Shown here in pieces: positions 6,345 through 11,849 of a stretch of DNA of 11,849 nt; the first letter of the stretch is position 1; each line of letters opens with the position of its first letter. Source of the stretch: Syntrophaceae bacterium UBA2280 (lineage in GTDB: Bacteria; Desulfobacterota; Syntrophia; Syntrophales; Smithellaceae). Both the position numbers and the translations under genes were made by a program. The stretch spans positions 1-11,849 of the forward strand of contig DDWS01000027.1 in assembly GCA_002347685.1 (NCBI GenBank), written 5' to 3'. The notes under the pieces are model-generated. The model did no database searches and was not told where the DNA came from. It saw only the letters and a program-made list of their open reading frames with translations.

Positions 6345-8446
6345 CGCAGTCGGTTTTCCTCCTGTTGATTATAGAGATAGGCATAGAGACCGTCTTTTTT
6401 CATCAAAGATACGTGATTGCCCGTTTCAATGATTTTGCCCCGGTCAATGACAATAATCATATCGCAGTCGCGCATGACGGAAAGACGATGCGCGATAAAT
6501 ATCACTGTTCGGTCCTTCCGGATCAAATTGAGATTTTGCTGAATCACCCTTTCGGATTCGTAATCAAGGGCGCTTGTGGCTTCATCGAATATCAGAATAT
6601 TGGGATTCATAATCAAGGCACGCGCAATGGCGATGCGCTGCTTCTGGCCGCCGGACAAAGACGATCCGCGCTCTTCGACATAGGTATCGTAGCCCAGCGG
6701 CATTTCGGAAATGAAATCATGCGCGCCGGCAATGCGGGAAACCTCCAGAATGCGCTCCATGCTCGCGTCCGGTGCGGCCATGGCAATATTCTCCCTGATC
6801 GTCCCGCTGAACAGGAAGCATTCCTGCAAAACAATTCCCGTGCGGTATCTAAGAAACAGCGGGTCCATGTGCCGGATATCCACCCCATCGATCATCATCG
6901 CGCCTTCAACCGGCAGATAAAGCCGTTGAATGAGCTTGGCAACCGTGCTTTTACCCGACCCGCTTCTTCCGACAATTCCCACCATCATGCCGGCTTGGAT
7001 ATTGAAACTGACATGATCCAAAACCAGCGGGCTTTCCGGCGCGTAGCGAAAAGAAATGTCCTTTGCAACAATTTGCCCCTGAAGCTCTTTCACCGTAATC
7101 GCGCCGCCTACCACTTCCGGCGGTGTATTGATAATATCGCCGATGCGCTCAAGCGAAAGCTTCGCCTGCTGAAAATCCTGCCACATATGCACCAGTCTTA
7201 AAATAGGCCCGCTCAGTTGCGAGGCAAACATCTGAAAAGCAATCAACTGTCCGACACTCATGCTTTTATCAAATACCAGACTCACGCCGAAATAAATCAC
7301 CGCCAGCGTCATCATCTTCTGAAGGGCTTGAGATGACGTCACCGCCACATTACCCAAATTGGACAATTTGAAAGCAGACAAAATATAGTCACCCAGACTT
7401 TTTTCCCAGTCCTTAATCATCTTTCCTTCAATGGCCAGGGATTTGACCGTCTGAATGCCCGTGATCGATTCCACCAGGAAGGATTGATTGGCCGCGCCTT
7501 TTTGAAACTTTTCCTCCAGCCTTCTTTTAATCATCGGCGTGGCGACAACAGAAATGAGCGCGATGGCCAGAATGAATCCCATGACAATCAGCGTCAGATA
7601 ACCGCTGTACAAAACCATAATCGCGATGAAAACGACGGAAAACACCGTATCGAGCAAAACCGTCAGCGAAATATTCGTCATAAACGAGCGGAGATTTTCC
7701 AGTTCGCGTACACGGGCAATGATATTTCCCACTTTGCGGATTTCGAAATACCTGAACGGCAGCGACAAAAGATGGCGATAAACCTTCGCCCCCAGACTGG
7801 CATCTACTTTATTGGCTGTGTGATAGAGCAGATAGTTGCGCATCAGATTCATGATCGTGTCAAATACTAAAACGGCCATAAACGCCCCGGCAACCACCTG
7901 AAGTGTCGTGAGCGCGTGATGGGCCAGAACCTTGTCGATAATCACCTGAATGAAAAGCGGCGTGACCAGCCCGAAAAGCTGAATGAAAAAAGACGCCGTG
8001 ATGATGGCGGTGAAAACCGGCCGGTGCTTGAAAAATTCCTTAAACAGCCACTTCATATTCAGGAAGAATTCCGTTTTGGTGAAACGCGGATACAGGGCAA
8101 TCGCCTGACCGTTCCAGAAAAGCAGGAATTCTTCCTGCGTCATTTCTTTCGGCTTCTTTTCGGAACAGTCGAAGATAAATATTTTGTCCTCTTTTTTACC
8201 GATCAGAATATGGAATTCATGATTGGTTGAAAGAAAGATCAACGGTGTCGGATACTTCAGGAGATCATCCAGAGTTTTAAGCTTCTTTAATCTGGAACGA
8301 ATGCCGTGATCCCTTAAAATACGCAGGACTTCGGCGTTGGACAATTCGGTTTCAATGAAATAACGGCGTTTGACCGCCGCCATATCCATGCTCACGGAAT
8401 GAATTTTAGAGACGACCTCAATCGCGACAAGCCCTGTTTCCATCAT
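6341..8446 (-). CDS. HlyB-like type I secretion ABC transporter (permease-ATPase) with degenerate C39 domain
   Basis: Inner-membrane ATP-driven exporter of 701 residues, the usual HlyB size. Residues 1-120 form a C39-peptidase-like domain whose catalytic Cys is absent: ETGLVAIEVV has Thr4 where true peptidases have the Cys, so it should bind substrate rather than cleave it. The transmembrane domain (about 140-430) has hydrophobic helices near 143-168, 180-200, 258-280, 283-303 and 376-395. The ATPase domain shows Walker A GRSGSGKS (493-500), Q-loop Q541, signature LSGGQ (597-601), Walker B ILIFDEA (617-623), D-loop SALD and switch His653 (FIAHRLS). The gene starts within the channel gene, overlapping by 29 bases, and ends in a four-base overlap with the HlyD gene. 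The start at 8446 (second Met codon directly after) is likely but has only a weak GAGAG upstream. It is a dimeric transporter of unfolded RTX substrate. Confidence 0.95.
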   Translation of the reverse strand: MMETGLVAIEVVSKIHSVSMDMAAVKRRYFIETELSNAEVLRILRDHGIRSRLKKLKTLDDLLKYPTPLIFLSTNHEFHILIGKKEDKIFIFDCSEKKPKEMTQEEFLLFWNGQAIALYPRFTKTEFFLNMKWLFKEFFKHRPVFTAIITASFFIQLFGLVTPLFIQVIIDKVLAHHALTTLQVVAGAFMAVLVFDTIMNLMRNYLLYHTANKVDASLGAKVYRHLLSLPFRYFEIRKVGNIIARVRELENLRSFMTNISLTVLLDTVFSVVFIAIMVLYSGYLTLIVMGFILAIALISVVATPMIKRRLEEKFQKGAANQSFLVESITGIQTVKSLAIEGKMIKDWEKSLGDYILSAFKLSNLGNVAVTSSQALQKMMTLAVIYFGVSLVFDKSMSVGQLIAFQMFASQLSGPILRLVHMWQDFQQAKLSLERIGDIINTPPEVVGGAITVKELQGQIVAKDISFRYAPESPLVLDHVSFNIQAGMMVGIVGRSGSGKSTVAKLIQRLYLPVEGAMMIDGVDIRHMDPLFLRYRTGIVLQECFLFSGTIRENIAMAAPDASMERILEVSRIAGAHDFISEMPLGYDTYVEERGSSLSGGQKQRIAIARALIMNPNILIFDEATSALDYESERVIQQNLNLIRKDRTVIFIAHRLSVMRDCDMIIVIDRGKIIETGNHVSLMKKDGLYAYLYNQQEENRLR

Positions 8447-9797
8447 ACGCTCTCAGAAATGAATAATAATCCTGTTCCAGCCGCATCTGCTTTTCATAAA
8501 CGGCCAGCATCTGCTCTGTGATCTTTAAATCCCGCTCAACGGCCAGCGCGTCCTTATCAAGCTCCAGCATGTCCAGGCGGCTTCTTTCGCCGAGTTCCTG
8601 CGCTTTTTTGCTGATCGTCGCCATCCTGGCATACTGGTCATGCAATTTTTTAAAATGAAGGTAAGATTTGGTCAGGTTAACATATCCGTCGTGGATTGTT
8701 TTAATTTCCTTATTGATTCCCTCGTAAGTCGCCCGGACGCTTTCTTTCTGTCTGCGGCTTTCGTAGAGATTTTTCTTCCATTCCCAATATTTTGCTCCGC
8801 CGTCAAAAAGCGGCACACTTAAAAGCACCCCGGCGCTGTAGGATGACGGCCTCGTATCCCGCATGGACGCATCCAAACTGTCAGGCGAACTGTTGAACAG
8901 ATCGTATCGGGCATAAACCGAAATGTCCGGCAGCAGATTGTTTCTGGCCGCGATGGTTTTTGAATGATGCGCCTCCATTTCACGCAGACGCATTTTGTAT
9001 TCCGGCGCTTCGGCTATTGCGGCCTTCCCATCGACAAAGGCAATTTCTCCCGTGTATTCAAGCGGCTCTAAAGTCGATGATTCGTCGTAGATGCCGCCTG
9101 TGAATCCCCCCAGCCTGTGGAGCATATCCGTCAGATCTTTTTGAATGCGTGCGATTTCCCGATCCACCGAAACCGCCTCGGCTTCCGCCTTGAGAAGATC
9201 TTCAAAAGAATAATGCCCCATTCGAAAAGCGGCTTTCTTGATTTTAAATATTTCACGAAGACATTGGGCAATCCGGTTTGAATAATCCAGTTTCATCCTT
9301 GCTTCAAGAAGCGATCCATATAGTTCAGTGACTTCCCGAATGATCTTTTTCGCCTCCGATTCGCATTGATGGATGCTCGATTCTTTCAATTGTTCATAAT
9401 ATTTTGTTTCGTGGCGTTTCTTATACCAGTGGGAAAAGTAGTATTGACCGGTTACATTGACGGATGACCTCCAGGCGGTCTGTTTTCCGCCGACCACCTC
9501 ATTTCCGATCGTTTCGATATCTGCGGTATTGCGCGTATCGAGATTTTCATACCGCTCCGCCCGTCCGCTCAGATTGACTGACGGCAACAACCCCGCGAAA
9601 CTGACCTTGTATTGCGCGTCGGAAATATGGATATCTTCAGCACGCATCTTCAAATCGGGTGAATGCCTCAGGGCATCAGCCACTGCGTCATTATGATTCA
9701 GCGATTGCGCCGCGCAGACATTGAAAACATTCAAGGCCAGATAGATGAATATGCTGAATATATACAGAGATCTTAAAGTGGACAAATGTTTCTGCAT
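8418..9797 (-). CDS. TolC-like outer membrane channel of type I secretion
   Basis: Outer membrane efflux protein (OEP family) that forms the trimeric exit duct. From the ATG at 9797 it has 459 residues. A signal peptide is visible: the charged start MQKHLSTLR, then a hydrophobic stretch (SLYIFSIFIYLALNVF) and a probable cleavage after VCAA. The two OEP repeats are marked by LLPSVNLSG (residues 70-78) and LLPDISVYARYD (288-299), and VPLFDGG (328-334) is the family's usual strand-turn motif. Long amphipathic, K/E-rich helices surround them. A TTG at 9812 in the same frame would add five residues and has GAGA upstream, while the ATG has only an adjacent GAGG, so the exact start is uncertain. The end overlaps the transporter gene by 29 bases. 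It follows the RTX gene after a hairpin. Confidence 0.92.
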   Translation of the reverse strand: MQKHLSTLRSLYIFSIFIYLALNVFNVCAAQSLNHNDAVADALRHSPDLKMRAEDIHISDAQYKVSFAGLLPSVNLSGRAERYENLDTRNTADIETIGNEVVGGKQTAWRSSVNVTGQYYFSHWYKKRHETKYYEQLKESSIHQCESEAKKIIREVTELYGSLLEARMKLDYSNRIAQCLREIFKIKKAAFRMGHYSFEDLLKAEAEAVSVDREIARIQKDLTDMLHRLGGFTGGIYDESSTLEPLEYTGEIAFVDGKAAIAEAPEYKMRLREMEAHHSKTIAARNNLLPDISVYARYDLFNSSPDSLDASMRDTRPSSYSAGVLLSVPLFDGGAKYWEWKKNLYESRRQKESVRATYEGINKEIKTIHDGYVNLTKSYLHFKKLHDQYARMATISKKAQELGERSRLDMLELDKDALAVERDLKITEQMLAVYEKQMRLEQDYYSFLRAYDGNRACRD

Positions 9798-9832
9798 CCT
9801 CAAACAAGGCAATCATTTCTCAAATCAAATGA

Positions 9833-9862
9833 GGCAGGGAACAGTCGTAACCGTTCCCTGCC
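9833..9862 (-). terminator. Hairpin between RTX gene and exporter genes, probable leaky terminator
   Basis: A perfect 10-bp stem, GGCAGGGAAC (9833-9842) with GTTCCCTGCC (9853-9862), around a ten-base loop. It sits 35 bases after the RTX stop (- strand). The - strand then reads TCATTTGATTTG, T-rich but without a pure U-run. It should reduce transcription from the RTX gene into the channel gene. No clear promoter is seen in the 100-base gap, so some read-through is expected; the hemolysin operon of E. coli has a comparable hlyA-hlyB terminator. Confidence 0.6.
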
Positions 9863-9897
9863 GTGTGCCGGTTTTTTTATCTTTTGATATCGTTTCT

Positions 9898-11849
9898 TTA
9901 CATCTGCCGCCATGTCTGGGCAAGCGTGCTGACATACGTCTGATCGGCCATCATGGCGTTGTACTTCTGCATCACATCCATGCCGGAATCATTATTGATC
10001 GAGCTCATGGTGTTGACGATGGTTTCGATGTCCGCCCGTGTAATGTACTGCCCGTCTGTGACTTCCAGGCGTTCAATGCCGTAAGTGGCAGCACTGAACT
10101 GGCTTGATATTTTGACGAAATTGCTTTCATCTAGAAATACATAAAGATCGTTATTCTGTTTTACGATCACCGGCTCGGAAGACGAAATTCCTTCAATAAG
10201 ACTTAGGGTATCCACGTCTGTTGTCGTGGTGCTATAGTCGTAAATCGTGTCCTGACCATCGTCTCTGCGAAACACATACGTGTCGTTGCCCGTCCCGCCA
10301 TTGAGATAGTCGTTCCCCGTACCCCCGTCCAGAAGATCGTTGCCGGCGCCACCGTAAAGGCTGTCATTACCGGCACCACCGTACAGACTGTCGTTGCCGT
10401 TGCCACCGGATATGGTGTCGTTGCCGGCACCACCGTTTACGATATCCGCACCGTCACCAAAAGAAACATTATCGTTTCCATCCGTCAGATTGATGGCATA
10501 GGCTGCAAACAGCTGCGCAGGTGTCAACGTCACACCGTCCGAAAACGTGAACTGGTTCACTTCATAGAAAACATGGGCATAATAGCTCTGAACCGTGACA
10601 CTGTCGTTTGTCCCGTAATCCAGAATCAGGTCGTGCCCCAACCGGCGCAACCCACGCAATCCCGTCGAGGTCACATCCTCAAACAAAATGGTGTCCACAC
10701 GACCCGATGCCGTATCGTAATTGTTCACCACATCCTGGCCGTCTCCTACCCGGAATACGTACGTGTCGTTGCCCGTCCCGCCATTGAGATAGTCGTTCCC
10801 CGTACCCCCGTCCAGAAGATCGTTGCCGGTGCCACCGTAAAGGCTGTCATTACCGGCACCACCGTACAGACTGTCGTTGCCGTTGCCACCGGATATGGTG
10901 TCGTTGCCGGCACCACCGTTTACGATATCCGCACCGTCACCAAAAGAAACGTTATCGTTTCCATCCGTCAGATTGATGGTGTAAGCTGCAAACAGCTGCG
11001 CAGGTGTCAACGTCACACCATCCGAAAACGTGAACTGATTCACTTCATAGAAAACATGGGCATAATAGTTCTGAACCGTAACGCTGTCATCCGTCCCGAA
11101 ATCCAGAATCAGGTCGTTCCCCAACCGGCGCAATCCACGCAATCCCGTCGAGGTCACATCCTCAAACAAAATGGTGTCCACACGACCCGATGCCGTATCG
11201 TAATTGTTCACCACATCCTGGCCGTCTCCTACCCGGAATACGTACGTGTCGTTGCCCGTCCCGCCATTGAGATAGTCGTTCCCCGTACCCCCGTCCAGAA
11301 GATCGTTGCCGGCACCGCCGCTGAGATTGTCGTTACCGGCACCACCGTACAGACTGTCGTTGCCGTTGCCGCCGGATATGCTGTCGTTTCCGGCACCACC
11401 GTCTACGATATCCGCACCGTCACCAAAAGAAACATTATCGTTTCCATCCGTCAGATTGATGGCATAGGCTGCAAACAGCTGCGCAGGCGTCAACGTCACA
11501 CCGTCCGAAAACGTGAACTGGTTCACTTCATAGAAAATATGGGCATAATAGTTCTGAACCGTGACACTGTCGTTTGTCCCGTAATCCAGAATCAGATCGT
11601 TCCCCAACCGGCGCAATCCACGCAATCCCGTCGAGGTCACATCCTCAAACAAAATGGTGTCCACACGACCCGATGCCGTATCGTAATTGTTCACCACATC
11701 CTGGCCGTCTCCTACCCGGAATACGTACGTGTCATCCCCAGCACCGCCACTGAGCGTGTCGTTCCCCGTACCACCATCCAAAACATCATTGCCGGCATCA
11801 CCGGAAAGGTTGTCGTTGCCCGCGCCGCCGTACAAACTGTCGTTGCCGT
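9898..11849 (-). CDS. RTX calcium-binding repeat protein, type I secretion substrate (N-terminus outside window)
   Basis: C-terminal 649 residues of a larger secreted protein; the frame is open at the right edge (GNDSLYGG continues out), so any apparent start inside is artificial. It is built from 161-residue modules. Each has six glycine-aspartate nonapeptides (GGxGNDxLx type, which bind calcium and fold as a beta-roll outside the cell), then a 'haemolysin-type calcium-binding related' domain (YVFRVGDGQDVVNNYD ... LILDYGTNDSVTVQNYY ... FTFSDGVTLT). Three modules are nearly identical. The last keeps only the nonapeptides (10267-10386) and continues with a divergent version (YVFRRDDGQDTIYDY ... 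LEVTDGQYITRADIETIV). The end, after about 9990, has no repeats and should hold the C-terminal secretion signal (QKYNAMMADQTYVSTLAQTW). No cysteine is seen in the visible part. The N-terminal effector or adhesin domain is not visible, so toxin, enzyme, adhesin or S-layer roles all remain open. Confidence 0.93.
   Translation of the reverse strand, partial: GNDSLYGGAGNDNLSGDAGNDVLDGGTGNDTLSGGAGDDTYVFRVGDGQDVVNNYDTASGRVDTILFEDVTSTGLRGLRRLGNDLILDYGTNDSVTVQNYYAHIFYEVNQFTFSDGVTLTPAQLFAAYAINLTDGNDNVSFGDGADIVDGGAGNDSISGGNGNDSLYGGAGNDNLSGGAGNDLLDGGTGNDYLNGGTGNDTYVFRVGDGQDVVNNYDTASGRVDTILFEDVTSTGLRGLRRLGNDLILDFGTDDSVTVQNYYAHVFYEVNQFTFSDGVTLTPAQLFAAYTINLTDGNDNVSFGDGADIVNGGAGNDTISGGNGNDSLYGGAGNDSLYGGTGNDLLDGGTGNDYLNGGTGNDTYVFRVGDGQDVVNNYDTASGRVDTILFEDVTSTGLRGLRRLGHDLILDYGTNDSVTVQSYYAHVFYEVNQFTFSDGVTLTPAQLFAAYAINLTDGNDNVSFGDGADIVNGGAGNDTISGGNGNDSLYGGAGNDSLYGGAGNDLLDGGTGNDYLNGGTGNDTYVFRRDDGQDTIYDYSTTTTDVDTLSLIEGISSSEPVIVKQNNDLYVFLDESNFVKISSQFSAATYGIERLEVTDGQYITRADIETIVNTMSSINNDSGMDVMQKYNAMMADQTYVSTLAQTWRQM
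10267..11849 (-). repeat. Tandem 483-bp coding repeats (161-residue modules)
   Basis: Taking CGTACCMCC as the anchor, copies recur at 10321, 10804, 11287 and 11770, exactly 483 bases apart. Modules in protein order are 11835-11353, 11352-10870 and 10869-10387, plus a partial fourth copy at 10386-10267. By hand count, module 1 differs from 2 at 12 of 161 residues, 2 from 3 at 8, and the shared part of 4 differs from 3 at one residue of the first 40. The array continues past the right edge. The lack of length variation and the high DNA identity indicate recent duplication or ongoing homogenisation. Confidence 0.95.

Noticed and set aside
6365..7201. 278-codon open frame on the + strand
   Set aside because: It lies wholly opposite the ATPase domain of the ABC transporter, encodes a His/Asn/Arg-rich low-complexity product with no recognisable family, and has no ribosome binding site; a shadow of the real gene.
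9690..9797. TolC-like protein as a lipoprotein (Cys near the end of the signal peptide)
   Set aside because: The residues before the Cys are F-N-V, which do not fit a lipobox; VCAA followed by Q fits ordinary signal peptidase I cleavage better.
10267..11849. Regular repeats as a possible CRISPR or non-coding tandem array
   Set aside because: The period is 483 bases, the frame is maintained throughout, and the product is a clear RTX repeat protein; there are no short repeats with unique spacers.

Overview
The window looks like a chromosomal piece of a Gram-negative anaerobe. Two signs point there: a tungsten-type aldehyde:ferredoxin oxidoreductase paired with an iron-type alcohol dehydrogenase, and a complete type I secretion apparatus with an outer-membrane channel. 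A Desulfobacterota-like (formerly deltaproteobacterial) host such as a syntroph or sulfate reducer is my best guess, but it rests on gene content only.

Left part (1-3007, + strand): the 3'-most part of an iron-containing alcohol dehydrogenase gene (its first codons lie before the window), then after 16 bases and a strong ribosome binding site a 622-residue aldehyde:ferredoxin oxidoreductase. Together they would interconvert an alcohol, an aldehyde and a carboxylic acid, with the second step coupled to ferredoxin.

Convergence zone (3008-3490): no intact gene. It holds a perfect 13-bp GC-rich hairpin just after the oxidoreductase gene, the C-terminal remnant of a probable ISNCY/IS1202-like transposase, and a weaker hairpin that may end the operon on the opposite strand.

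Right part (3491-11849, - strand, read right to left): a six-gene cluster. It starts with a large RTX protein (open at the right edge) built of near-identical 161-residue modules, then a hairpin, then a TolC-like channel, an HlyB-like ABC transporter with a degenerate peptidase domain, an HlyD-like adaptor, a small DUF3467 protein and a GT4-type glycosyltransferase. From the channel gene onward the genes overlap or nearly touch (29-nt overlap, 4-nt ATGA overlap, 30-nt gap, 1-nt gap), so they are very likely one translationally coupled transcript. The hairpin after the RTX gene could let the substrate be made in excess over its exporter, as in the classic hemolysin operon layout.

The least ordinary parts are: the exact 483-bp tandem modules of the RTX protein with a sharp border to a divergent last module; the DUF3467 and glycosyltransferase genes locked to the end of the secretion operon; and an oxidoreductase in which both aspartates of the DxxGL(C/D) pterin-binding motifs appear replaced.
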